Positions 17,010 to 25,055 of a stretch of DNA of 64,000 bases are shown piece by piece. Where the stretch lies: positions 86,040 through 150,039 of the forward strand of contig CACYHW010000001.1 in the NCBI GenBank assembly GCA_902774335.1. Reading direction: 5' to 3'. Position 1 is the stretch's first letter. Every line of letters starts with the position of its first letter. The notes beneath the pieces were generated by a model. It worked only from the letters and a program-made list of their open reading frames with translations, was not told the DNA's origin and made no database searches. Made by a program: the position numbers and the translations under genes. The DNA comes from an uncultured Bacteroidales bacterium. GTDB lineage: Bacteria; Bacteroidota; Bacteroidia; Bacteroidales; Bacteroidaceae.

Positions 17010-18008
17010 ATGAAAGAGATTCTGCAAAAGCTCCTCAACCATGAGTACCTGACACGTGAGGAGATGAAGACAATTCTGATTGGAATAACACAGAGTGAAT
17101 ACCCCACCGAGCAGATCACTGCCCTGCTCACCGCCCTCCAGATGCGCGGCGTTACAGTCGACGAGCTGCTGGGATTCCGTGACGGTATTCTGGAGACAGG
17201 CGTTCCCGCCATCCTCAACGCCGACCGTTACATCGACGTGGTGGGTACCGGCGGTGACCGCAAGAACACATTCAACATATCCACAACATCGTGCTTTGTA
17301 ATAGCCGGTGCCGGTTACAAGGTGGCCAAGCACGGCAACTATGCAGCGACATCGGTGAGCGGTGCAAGTAATGTGATTCAGCATCACGGCATCAAGTTCA
17401 CCAGTGATATAGACCGTCTGAACCGCAGTCTGGACGAGGCCGGCATAGTTTATCTGCACGCACAGCTGTTTGCCAGCGCCATGAAGTTCGTAGGTCCCAT
17501 CCGCAAAGCCCTGCAGTTCCCCACCATCTTCAACCTTCTGGGCCCCATCGTCAACCCCAGCCAGCCCAAGTGCCAGCTTCTGGGTGTAGCCAACCTGGAC
17601 CAGATGCGCCTGTACCATCAGGTTTATCAGAAACTGGGTATAGACTACGGAATTGTCAACTCCATTGACGGTTACGACGAGATTTCACTTACCGGCGACT
17701 TCAAGGTTACCACAGCCCATTACGAGCGTGTGTTCAGCCCTGCCGACCTGGGATTCAGCATTGCCAAGCCTGAGGAACTGGTAGGCGGCGCAACCGAGGA
17801 GGAGGCAGCCGAGATATTCGATGCCGTTCTGGAGAACCGTGCACTGCCCGCACAGAAGAACATAGTCCTGGCCAATGCCGCATTCGGCATCCAGGTGCTT
17901 GAAAAGGGTCAGAAGAGCATTGAGGAGTGCATAGAGATTGCCCGCGAGAGCATAGACTCAGGCTCCGCCCTGCGTACCTTCAGGAAGTTTGTGGAACTGA
18001 ACTCATAA
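17010..18008 (+). CDS. trpD: Anthranilate phosphoribosyltransferase
   Basis: Transfers the phosphoribosyl group of PRPP to anthranilate. The 332-aa product has the PRPP-binding VGTGGDRKNTFNIST segment, the KHGNYAATSVSGASN motif (usually KHGNRSVSS) and FNLLGPIVNPSQP, all in the expected order for a nucleoside-phosphorylase-fold TrpD. The gap to trpG is 5 nt, as expected inside an operon. Confidence 0.96.
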   Translation: MKEILQKLLNHEYLTREEMKTILIGITQSEYPTEQITALLTALQMRGVTVDELLGFRDGILETGVPAILNADRYIDVVGTGGDRKNTFNISTTSCFVIAGAGYKVAKHGNYAATSVSGASNVIQHHGIKFTSDIDRLNRSLDEAGIVYLHAQLFASAMKFVGPIRKALQFPTIFNLLGPIVNPSQPKCQLLGVANLDQMRLYHQVYQKLGIDYGIVNSIDGYDEISLTGDFKVTTAHYERVFSPADLGFSIAKPEELVGGATEEEAAEIFDAVLENRALPAQKNIVLANAAFGIQVLEKGQKSIEECIEIARESIDSGSALRTFRKFVELNS

Positions 18009-18014
18009 CAGGTC

Positions 18015-18758
18015 ATGAAGGATATCCTGCAGGAGATAGTTGAAAACAAACAGCGCGAGAATGCCTTACTAAAGGCTGTCAAGCCCTCTATGAGGCAGGC
18101 TCTGCTGGACTCCGACACCGGCATCATAGCCGAGTTCAAGCGCAAGTCACCCTCCAAGGGCTGGATCAAGGAGGATGGCAGCCCCCATGTCATCCCGCTC
18201 TCCTATCAGCAGAACGGAGCTGCGGCCCTGAGCATACTCACCGACCGTGACTACTTTGGCGGAGACGATGAGTTCATACGCGCCGCCCGCAAGAGCGGAG
18301 TCACCCTGCCCATCCTGTACAAGAACTTTGTGATTGACGAGATGCAGCTCTACCAGGCCGCACTGTGCGGTGCATCGGCCGTACTGCTTATAGCAGCCTG
18401 CCTCACCAAGCAGAGATGCCGCGAGCTCATTGACCACGCCCACTCGCTGGGTCTGGAGGTGCTGCTCGAGATGCACTCCGAGCAGGAGCTTGAGTACGCC
18501 GCCCTGGAGCCCGATATGTGCGGCATCAACAACCGCAACCTGGGTTCGTTCGTGACCGATGTGGAGAACTCCTTCCGTCTGGCCTCCAAACTGCCGGCCG
18601 ATGCCGTCAAGGTGAGCGAGAGCGGAATATCCAGTCCTCAGACCATCGCAGCACTGCGCCAAGCCGGATTCCGCGGTTTCCTGATAGGTGAAAGCTTTAT
18701 GAAAACATCTGATCCCGGACAGGCTCTGGCCGGTTTCATCAAAAGCCTCAAGTCATGA
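18015..18758 (+). CDS. trpC: Indole-3-glycerol phosphate synthase
   Basis: Ring-closes CdRP to indole-3-glycerol phosphate. The TIM-barrel signatures are present in the 247-aa product: IIAEFKRKSPSKGWI (catalytic Lys), LTDRDYFGGDDEFI, LPILYKNFVIDEMQ, LLEMHSEQEL, GINNRNLGSF and VKVSESGISS near the C-terminus. A stand-alone enzyme, not fused to TrpF as in enterics. The stop overlaps the trpF start by four bases (ATGA). Confidence 0.96.
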   Translation: MKDILQEIVENKQRENALLKAVKPSMRQALLDSDTGIIAEFKRKSPSKGWIKEDGSPHVIPLSYQQNGAAALSILTDRDYFGGDDEFIRAARKSGVTLPILYKNFVIDEMQLYQAALCGASAVLLIAACLTKQRCRELIDHAHSLGLEVLLEMHSEQELEYAALEPDMCGINNRNLGSFVTDVENSFRLASKLPADAVKVSESGISSPQTIAALRQAGFRGFLIGESFMKTSDPGQALAGFIKSLKS

Positions 18759-19369
18759 TTGTAAAGGTCTGTGGAATGCGCGATGCGGATAACATCCGCC
18801 AGGTGGAGCAGCTGGGAGTGGACTGGATGGGATTCATTTTCTATCCCAAATCGTCACGTAATGTGGAGACACTGCCCTCTTATCTGCCCTCAAAGGCCAA
18901 GCGCGTGGGTGTGTTCGTAAATGAAGACCCTGAAGTGGTGAGCAGCCGCGTCCGTGAATTCGGTCTGAACATAGTGCAGCTGCACGGTACCGAGGATGCC
19001 CGTTACATAGGACGCATCCGTGCACTCTGCCCCGGCATAACCGTAGTCAAGGCGCTGAGCATTGCATCGGCCAAGGATCTGGAGCAGGCACGTCCCTACT
19101 TTGGTATGGCCGATTACCTGCTGTTCGATACCAAGGCGCAGCTGGCTGGAGGCAACGGCGTGCAGTTTGACTGGAACGTGCTCAACTCTTACAACGGCAC
19201 CCTGCCGTTCATACTGAGCGGTGGCATCGGCCCCGACGACGCAGAGCGCATCAACGCATTCAACCATCCCATGATGGCGGGCATAGACCTTAACAGCAGG
19301 TTTGAGAAAGCGCCCGCACTCAAGGATGCAGACAGCCTTAAATCATTCTTATCACAACTTTCAATTTAA
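18755..19369 (+). CDS. trpF: Phosphoribosylanthranilate isomerase
   Basis: Amadori rearrangement of PRA to CdRP. The 204-aa barrel has [11 protein letters not shown] (catalytic Cys), [49 protein letters not shown] (catalytic Asp) and [10 protein letters not shown]. Coupled to trpC by a 4-nt overlap. The C-terminal [22 protein letters not shown] is the phosphate-site end usual for the family. Confidence 0.96.
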   Translation: MIVKVCGMRDADNIRQVEQLGVDWMGFIFYPKSSRNVETLPSYLPSKAKRVGVFVNEDPEVVSSRVREFGLNIVQLHGTEDARYIGRIRALCPGITVVKALSIASAKDLEQARPYFGMADYLLFDTKAQLAGGNGVQFDWNVLNSYNGTLPFILSGGIGPDDAERINAFNHPMMAGIDLNSRFEKAPALKDADSLKSFLSQLSI

Positions 19370-19374
19370 AGATC

Positions 19375-20154
19375 ATGAACAAGATAAACAACGTATTTGC
19401 CAACAGGGGCGACCGCAAGCTGCTGAGCCTCTACTTCTGCGCCGGCGCGCCCACACTGGAGAGCACCGCAAGCGTAATCATGGCCATGCAGAACCGCGGC
19501 ATCGACTTCATTGAGGTGGGCATACCTTTCAGCGACCCGCTGGCCGACGGTCCCGTAATCCAGACCGCAGCCACCAAGGCCCTGCACAACGGCATGTCGC
19601 TGCGCAAGCTCTTTGACCAGCTCAAGCAGATCAAGGACCAGGTTCAGATTCCCCTTATCCTTATGGGATACCTCAACCCCATCCTCCACTACGGCATCGA
19701 GGAGTTCTGCAAGTCATGTGTAGAGAGCGGTGTAAGCGGCATGATCATCCCCGACCTGCCCTTCAACGACTATCTGGAGAGCGTCAAGCCCATTGCCGAC
19801 AGGTATGACCTGCGCGTGATCATGCTCATCACCCCCGAGACATCCGACGAGCGCATCCGCTTTATCGACAGCAACACCGACGGCTTTATATATATGGTAA
19901 GCAGCGCCGCCATCACCGGTGCCCAGAAGAGCTTTGACGACGTCAAGCAGGAGTACTTCCGCCGCATCGACGCCATGAACCTGCGCAACCCCCGCATGAT
20001 AGGTTTCGGAATCAGCAACGCCCAGACCCTCAAGGCCGCCCAGGACAACGCAGCCGGCGCAATCATCGGCTCCAAGTTCGTCACTCTGCTCGACGAGGCC
20101 GGGGGCAATGCCGACGCCGCACTTGACCGTCTGTTTGACGATCTCTCCAAATAA
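19375..20154 (+). CDS. trpA: Tryptophan synthase alpha chain
   Basis: Cleaves indole-3-glycerol phosphate to indole, which is channelled to TrpB. The 259-aa barrel has the catalytic Glu in [19 protein letters not shown], a catalytic Asp in [11 protein letters not shown] and [13 protein letters not shown]. The phosphate-binding region near the end ([16 protein letters not shown]) is normal. Last gene of the trp operon; the his promoter begins only about a dozen nucleotides after its stop and no terminator is seen between, so some read-through into the his leader is possible. Confidence 0.96.
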   Translation: MNKINNVFANRGDRKLLSLYFCAGAPTLESTASVIMAMQNRGIDFIEVGIPFSDPLADGPVIQTAATKALHNGMSLRKLFDQLKQIKDQVQIPLILMGYLNPILHYGIEEFCKSCVESGVSGMIIPDLPFNDYLESVKPIADRYDLRVIMLITPETSDERIRFIDSNTDGFIYMVSSAAITGAQKSFDDVKQEYFRRIDAMNLRNPRMIGFGISNAQTLKAAQDNAAGAIIGSKFVTLLDEAGGNADAALDRLFDDLSK

Positions 20155-20166
20155 AGGGTCCAATTG

Positions 20167-20198
20167 TTTGCATATGCAAAATAAAGCGACTATTTTTG
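20167..20198 (+). promoter_or_regulatory. his operon promoter
   Basis: TTTG (20167-20170), 20-bp spacer, TATTTTTG (20191-20198). A full consensus match; predicted start about 20205, only a few nucleotides before the leader peptide ATG. Confidence 0.8.
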
Positions 20199-20206
20199 CA
20201 CCCGAA

Positions 20207-20254
20207 ATGAAGAGAATTTTGTCACATCACCATCATCATACCTGCAGATCCTGA
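20207..20254 (+). CDS. hisL: his leader peptide with five tandem His codons
   Basis: Fifteen codons, MKRILSHHHHHTCRS, with CAT-CAC-CAT-CAT-CAT at 20225-20239 and stop TGA. It lies directly after the his promoter and before a strong terminator, 93 nt upstream of hisG. Its translation would sense charged tRNA-His. Mirrors the trp leader 6.5 kb upstream in design. Confidence 0.92.
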   Translation: MKRILSHHHHHTCRS

Positions 20255-20318
20255 TCGGTAGGCTGTGAGTGATGTATTTTTATACAAAGGCTTGCCGATG
20301 CACGGTGAGCCTTTTTTT
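20225..20318 (+). terminator. his attenuator with mutually exclusive hairpins
   Basis: Terminator: aaaggcttgccg (20286-20297) pairs fully with cggtgagccttt (20303-20314; two G-U pairs), loop atgca, then seven T. Antiterminator: tcggtaggct (20255-20264) pairs over all ten positions with ggcttgccga (20289-20298), using the same strand of the terminator. Pause hairpin: catcac in the His codons (20225-20230) pairs with gtgatg (20269-20274). Ribosome stalling at the His codons would free the antiterminator. Confidence 0.88.
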
Positions 20319-20347
20319 GTTGACTGAAAATATTAAAACTTAACGAT

Positions 20348-21199
20348 ATGCTTAGAATAGCTGTACAATCAAAAGGTCGTTTATACGACGAGACAATGGA
20401 ACTGCTCCAGGAATCAGGAATCAGCCTGGGGGTATCCAAGAGAACACTTCTGGTGCAGGCCGGCAACTTCCCGGTCGAGGTACTGTTCCTGCGTGACGAT
20501 GACATACCCCAGTCGGTTGCCGGCGGTGTGGCCGATGTAGGTATCGTAGGCGAGAACGAGTTCGTGGAGCGTGCCGAGAAGGCCGATGTCATCAAGCGTC
20601 TGGGATTCAGCCGCTGCCGTCTGTCACTTGCCATCCCCAAGGCCATCGACTACAAGGGTCTTGAGTGGTTCAACGGCAAGAAGGTTGCCACCTCCTACCC
20701 CGGTATCCTCAAGTCATTCTTTGACAAGAACGGTATCAAGGCCGAGACCCATGTCATTACCGGTTCCGTTGAGATTGCACCGGGCATTGGTCTGGCCGAT
20801 GCCATCTTTGATATCGTAAGTTCAGGCTCAACCCTGGTAAGCAACAACCTGCGCGAGGTCGAGGTTGTTATGCAGTCCGAGGCCCTGCTCATCGGCAACC
20901 CCAACATGGATGCCGAGAAGAAAGCCATCCTCGAGGAGCTTCTGTTCCGCTTTGACGCCGTCAAGGCTGCCCAGGGTAAGAAGTACATCATGATGAACGT
21001 GCCTGACACATGCCTCAACGAGGTAATCGCCGAGCTGCCGGGAATCAAGAGCCCCACCGTCATGCCTCTGGCAACCAAGGGTTGGAGCTCGGTTCACACC
21101 GTACTTGACGAGAAGCGTTTCTGGGAGATTATCGGCAAGCTTAAGGCTGCCGGTGCCGAGGGCATCCTTGTCCTCCCCATTGAGAAGATGATTCTCTAA
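20348..21199 (+). CDS. hisG: ATP phosphoribosyltransferase, long form
   Basis: First step of histidine synthesis: joins ATP and PRPP. The 283-aa length includes the C-terminal regulatory (ACT-like) domain from about residue 210 (KYIMMNVPDTCLNEVIAELPG, then PTVMPLATKGWSSVHTVL), so it is the long form that is His-inhibited and needs no HisZ. Catalytic core motifs: KGRLYDETM, GVADVGIVGENEF, ATSYPGILKSFF and the PRPP loop ITGSVEIAPGIGLADAIFDIVSSGSTL. First structural gene after the attenuator. Confidence 0.96.
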   Translation: MLRIAVQSKGRLYDETMELLQESGISLGVSKRTLLVQAGNFPVEVLFLRDDDIPQSVAGGVADVGIVGENEFVERAEKADVIKRLGFSRCRLSLAIPKAIDYKGLEWFNGKKVATSYPGILKSFFDKNGIKAETHVITGSVEIAPGIGLADAIFDIVSSGSTLVSNNLREVEVVMQSEALLIGNPNMDAEKKAILEELLFRFDAVKAAQGKKYIMMNVPDTCLNEVIAELPGIKSPTVMPLATKGWSSVHTVLDEKRFWEIIGKLKAAGAEGILVLPIEKMIL

Positions 21200-21200
21200 G

Positions 21201-21228
21201 AATTGAGAATTGAAAATTGAAAATTGAA
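21201..21228 (+). repeat. AATTGAG tandem repeat between hisG and hisD
   Basis: Four heptamer-like units of the aattgag/aattgaa type fill the space between the hisG stop and the hisD ATG. The hisG stop TAA abuts the first unit. Confidence 0.85.
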
Positions 21229-22515
21229 ATGAAAGTAGTAAAATATCCGTCCAAGTCTGATTGGAAGCAACTGTTGAGTCGTCCCGCGCTGAGCGTGGAG
21301 GGACTCTACGATCGCGTTCAGAGCGTGCTTGACAAAGTTCGCAACGGAGGCGATGCCGCATTGCGCGAGTTGGAGTTTCAGTTCGACAAGGTCCAGCTGG
21401 ATTCACTTGCAGTAAGCCAGGCCGAGCTTGATGAGGCTGCCGCACTGGTACCTGCCGAGCTTCGCAGCGCCATAGACCGCGCCGCCGTGAACATCCGCAA
21501 GTTCCATGAGTCCCAACTGCCGCAGCTGAGCAAGGTTGAGACCTCTCCCGGTGTAATCTGCTGGCAGAAGGCAGTGCCCATCACAAAGGTTGGCCTCTAC
21601 ATCCCCGGCGGCACGGCACCCCTGTTCTCCACCGTACTGATGCTGGCCATTCCCGCCCGCACCGCAGGCTGCTCAGAGATTGTTCTGTGCACACCTCCGG
21701 GACGTGACGGTAAGGTCAACCCCGCCATACTCTACGCCGCGCAGGTGGCAGGCGTAAACCGCTTCTTCAAACTGGGCGGTTCACAGGCCGTCGCCGCCAT
21801 GGCATACGGCACAGAGAGCATACCCAAGGTATCCAAGATATTCGGCCCCGGCAACCCCTACGTTACCGCCGCCAAGCAGATAGTATCACTTAAGGATGTG
21901 GCAATCGATATGCCCGCAGGCCCGTCGGAGGTCGAGGTCATAGCCGATGCCCAAGCCAACCCCGCATTCGTGGCTGCCGACCTGCTTTCACAGGCCGAGC
22001 ACGGACGCGACAGCCAGGTAATCCTGCTCACCACATCGGCAGAACTCATTGATAAGGTTCAGGCCGAGGTTGACCGTCAGGTACCCCTGCTGCCCCGCAA
22101 CGAGATTGCCCAGGCTTCACTGCAGAACAGCCGCATGATACTGCTCAGCAACGACGATGAGATAATCGAGATGACCAACGAGTATGCTCCCGAGCATCTG
22201 ATCATCCAGACTCAGAATGCATCGGAACTTGCAGAGCGCGTTGTAAACGCAGGTTCAGTGTTCATCGGCCCCTGGTCACCCGAGAGTGCGGGCGACTATG
22301 CATCGGGCACCAACCACACCCTGCCCACCAGCGGCTATGCCAAGGCTTACTCCGGTGTCAACCTGGACAGCTTTATGCGCAAGATCACCTTCCAGCAGCT
22401 TACTCAGGAGGGACTCAACTCACTTGGTCCCGTTATTGAGACCATGGCTGCCGGAGAGTATCTGGATGCGCACAAGAACGCAGTAACCATCCGCATTGCG
22501 GAAATTGAGAATTGA
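21229..22515 (+). CDS. hisD: Histidinol dehydrogenase
   Basis: Oxidises L-histidinol to L-histidine with two NAD+ and a Zn ion. The 428-aa product has YIPGGTAPLFSTVLMLAIPA, FGPGNPYVTAAKQ, DMPAGPSEVEVIAD, LLSQAEHGRDSQ (Zn ligands Gln and His) and the C-terminal EHLIIQT-NHTLPTSGYAKAYSG region with the catalytic Glu/His. An in-frame TTG 12 nt upstream lies in the repeat, so the ATG was used. The final codons and stop (GAA ATT GAG AAT TGA) belong to an AATTGAG repeat unit. Confidence 0.95.
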   Translation: MKVVKYPSKSDWKQLLSRPALSVEGLYDRVQSVLDKVRNGGDAALRELEFQFDKVQLDSLAVSQAELDEAAALVPAELRSAIDRAAVNIRKFHESQLPQLSKVETSPGVICWQKAVPITKVGLYIPGGTAPLFSTVLMLAIPARTAGCSEIVLCTPPGRDGKVNPAILYAAQVAGVNRFFKLGGSQAVAAMAYGTESIPKVSKIFGPGNPYVTAAKQIVSLKDVAIDMPAGPSEVEVIADAQANPAFVAADLLSQAEHGRDSQVILLTTSAELIDKVQAEVDRQVPLLPRNEIAQASLQNSRMILLSNDDEIIEMTNEYAPEHLIIQTQNASELAERVVNAGSVFIGPWSPESAGDYASGTNHTLPTSGYAKAYSGVNLDSFMRKITFQQLTQEGLNSLGPVIETMAAGEYLDAHKNAVTIRIAEIEN

Positions 22516-22620
22516 GAATGGAGAATGGAGAATTGTATGGGAATGGAGAATTGATGGTTTTTTATTGGGAATAACGCCCCGCATGGCTAATTCTCAATTC
22601 TAAATTCTCAATTCTAAATT
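22503..22620. repeat. AATTGAG repeat with inverted copy, hisD-hisC gap
   Basis: Sense-strand aattgag and aatggag units from the hisD stop onward, a unique centre of about 50 nt, then inverted aattctc/aattcta units up to 11 nt before hisC. Same layout as at 3933 and 52361. Confidence 0.85.
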
Positions 22621-22631
22621 AACACATAAAT

Positions 22632-23765
22632 ATGAAAGAGCTTAAACAATTAGTCCGTCCTAATATCTGGAGCCTGAGCCCGTACACATCGGCCCGCGAC
22701 GAGTACCAGGGCAAGGACGCCAAGGTGTTCCTGGACGCCAACGAGAACCCCTACAACGATCCGGTGAACCGTTATCCGGACCCGCTGCAGCGTGACCTCA
22801 AGGTGCGCATCGCAGCCATCAAGGACGTTCCCGTGCAGGACATATTCCTGGGCAATGGCAGCGACGAGGCCATCGACCTGATGTACCGCATATTCTGCAC
22901 CCCGGGAGTTGACAACGCCGTGGCCATCGAGCCCACCTACGGCATGTACGGTGTTTGCGCCGATATCAACGGCGTGGAGTACCGCCGCGTGCTCATGAAC
23001 GACGACTTCCAGCCCAGCTACGACAAGATAATGGCCGCAGTTGACGCCAACACCAAGCTGGTGTTCTTCTGCTCGCCCAACAACCCCAGCGCCAATAACA
23101 TTGACCGCACAGTCATTGACAGGGTGCTCGACAACTTTGACGGAATAGTGATTGTGGACGAGGCCTACATTGACTTTGCAGGTGTCCCCTCCTATCTGCG
23201 TCAGTTGGAGAGCCGTCCCAACCTGATTGTGCTCCAGACATTCTCCAAGGCGTGGGGAATGGCCGGAATCCGTCTGGGAATGGCATTTGCGCAGCCCGAG
23301 ATCATAGGCATCATGAACAAGGTCAAGTATCCCTACAACATCAACCTGCTCACACAGCAGCGCGCCATGGAGGAGGTGATGCAGTACAACCGCGTTCAGG
23401 GCTGGGTTGACTCCATCCTCAAGGAGCGTACACGCTTGATGGAAGAGTTCGCCAAGCTGGATTGCTGTATCAAGGTCTACCCCTCCGATGCCAATTTCTT
23501 CCTGGCACGCGTCAAGGATGCCGCCGCCACCTACAACTACCTGGTGGATCAGGGCATCATTGTCCGTAACCGCAGCAAGATTGCCCTTTGCGGCAACTCC
23601 CTGCGCGTAACAATTGGTACAGCACCAGAAAATAATGCGCTCATTGACTCACTGAAGAAGTTCTCCAGTTGCACCAAGAAAAACCAAAACGTAGTGGTGG
23701 TTTTTTCCGGCCCGGAGGGACGGCAGAGCGAAGTGAAACGAAGCGAGTTTTCAGCAGAAAACTAA
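22632..23765 (+). CDS. hisC: Histidinol-phosphate aminotransferase with unusual C-terminal tail
   Basis: PLP enzyme converting imidazole-acetol phosphate to histidinol phosphate. Family motifs: DANENPYND at the N-terminus, [41 protein letters not shown], and the PLP lysine in [16 protein letters not shown]. Normal HisC homology ends near ALIDSLKKF at about residue 343; the last 34 residues (from SSCTKKNQ to SEFSAEN) look unlike protein and arise from low-complexity intergenic-like DNA. The true stop may once have been earlier. Confidence 0.93.
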   Translation: MKELKQLVRPNIWSLSPYTSARDEYQGKDAKVFLDANENPYNDPVNRYPDPLQRDLKVRIAAIKDVPVQDIFLGNGSDEAIDLMYRIFCTPGVDNAVAIEPTYGMYGVCADINGVEYRRVLMNDDFQPSYDKIMAAVDANTKLVFFCSPNNPSANNIDRTVIDRVLDNFDGIVIVDEAYIDFAGVPSYLRQLESRPNLIVLQTFSKAWGMAGIRLGMAFAQPEIIGIMNKVKYPYNINLLTQQRAMEEVMQYNRVQGWVDSILKERTRLMEEFAKLDCCIKVYPSDANFFLARVKDAAATYNYLVDQGIIVRNRSKIALCGNSLRVTIGTAPENNALIDSLKKFSSCTKKNQNVVVVFSGPEGRQSEVKRSEFSAEN

Positions 23766-23875
23766 AAAAAGGTTGTCTCTGATACGCAGATAAATATACA
23801 TCCCGAGGCTTTAAGCCGAAGGTGATTAAAGCCCAAAAATAACGAACCGCGAAGCGGTGAGAAAAAGAGAGTAAT

Positions 23876-24991
23876 ATGAAAAAGAGGGTATTATTCATTG
23901 ACCGTGACGGAACAATAGTAGTTGAGCCGTCCGACGAGCAGCTTGACAGCTTTGACAAGCTGGAGTTTGTACCGGGAGTGTTCAAGAGCCTTTCGTTCCT
24001 GCGCGACCACACCGACTTTGAGTTCGTGATGGCCAGCAATCAGGACGGACTGGGTACCGACTCGTATCCCGAGAAGGATTTCTATCCCACTCACAACCTG
24101 ATTATGAATACCCTTAAAGGCGAGGGCGTGGAGTTTGACGACATCCTGATAGACCGTCACTTTCCCCAGGACAACGCCCCCACACGCAAGCCCGGCACAG
24201 GCATGTTCGGCAAGTATATGACCGATGAGTACGACCTCAGCGCCAGCTACGTGATTGGCGACCGCGCCACCGACGTAGAGCTGGCCCGCAACCTGGGCTG
24301 CCGCGCCATCCTGCTTCAGGAGAGCGCCGACACTCTGCCCGCCGACCTCAAAGCCGTATGCGCCCTTGCCACCCGCGACTGGTGGAAGGTTGCCGAGTTC
24401 GTCTTTGCAGGCGAGCGTCGCGCATCGGCCCACCGCGCCACCAAGGAGACCGACATTCTGGTCGAGCTCAACGTGGACGGCACAGGCAAGTGCGACATCA
24501 GCACCGGACTTGGATTCTTTGACCACATGCTTGAACAGATAGGCCGTCACGGAGGTATGGACCTGACCATCAAGGTCAAGGGAGACCTCTACGTAGACGA
24601 GCACCACACAATCGAGGATACCGGCATCGTGCTGGGCGAATGTATCCGCAAGGCACTGGGCGACAAGCGCGGCATTGAGCGCTACGGCTATGCCCTGCCC
24701 ATGGACGATTGCATGGCTCAGGTGGTTCTGGACTTTGGAGGCCGCAGCTGGCTGGTATGGAACGCCGAGTTCCGCCGCGAGAAGATTGGCGAAATGCCTA
24801 CCGAGATGTTCCTGCACTTCTTCAAGTCCCTCAGCGACGCCGCCGCCATGAACCTCAACGTCCAGGCCCAGGGCGACAACGAGCACCACAAGATCGAGGC
24901 CATCTTCAAGGCCTTCGCCCGCGCCCTAAAACAGGCCGTCCGCCGCGACATCTGGAACTACACCCTCCCCTCATCCAAGGGAGTTCTTTGA
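23876..24991 (+). CDS. hisB: Bifunctional histidinol-phosphatase / imidazoleglycerol-phosphate dehydratase
   Basis: The N-terminal HAD phosphatase domain (about 1-165) has the nucleophile motif FIDRDGT (Asp9, Asp11) and SNQDGLG; the C-terminal IGPD domain (about 180-371) has the paired metal motifs [14 protein letters not shown] and [11 protein letters not shown] and [12 protein letters not shown]. The fusion carries out steps 6 and 8 of the pathway. In the phosphatase domain, the zinc-loop cysteines of the E. coli enzyme are missing (here [16 protein letters not shown]). It is the last his gene here; hisH, hisA, hisF and hisIE are not in the window. Confidence 0.95.
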   Translation: MKKRVLFIDRDGTIVVEPSDEQLDSFDKLEFVPGVFKSLSFLRDHTDFEFVMASNQDGLGTDSYPEKDFYPTHNLIMNTLKGEGVEFDDILIDRHFPQDNAPTRKPGTGMFGKYMTDEYDLSASYVIGDRATDVELARNLGCRAILLQESADTLPADLKAVCALATRDWWKVAEFVFAGERRASAHRATKETDILVELNVDGTGKCDISTGLGFFDHMLEQIGRHGGMDLTIKVKGDLYVDEHHTIEDTGIVLGECIRKALGDKRGIERYGYALPMDDCMAQVVLDFGGRSWLVWNAEFRREKIGEMPTEMFLHFFKSLSDAAAMNLNVQAQGDNEHHKIEAIFKAFARALKQAVRRDIWNYTLPSSKGVL

Positions 24992-24993
24992 GA

Positions 24994-25049
24994 TGACAAA
25001 GGGGACGGTTCCGTTTGGCTCGAGCCAAACGGAACCGTCCCCTTTGTCA
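24994..25049. repeat. GGGGACGG palindrome, perfect 56-bp copy
   Basis: Perfect 28-bp arms meeting at ctcgag. Sits between the convergent hisB and fbp genes, 3 nt after the hisB stop and 6 nt from the fbp stop. Core identical to the copy at 11173. Confidence 0.92.
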
Positions 25050-25055
25050 CCTCTG

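Noticed and set aside
20225-20239. Run of His codons as an artificial His-tag or vector sequence
   Set aside because: It lies in a native context, after a Bacteroidota promoter and before hisG, with matching attenuator hairpins.
23891-24889. Long open frame on the minus strand opposite hisB
   Set aside because: hisB is unambiguous on the plus strand; the opposite frame has no motifs and arises from the codon bias of hisB.
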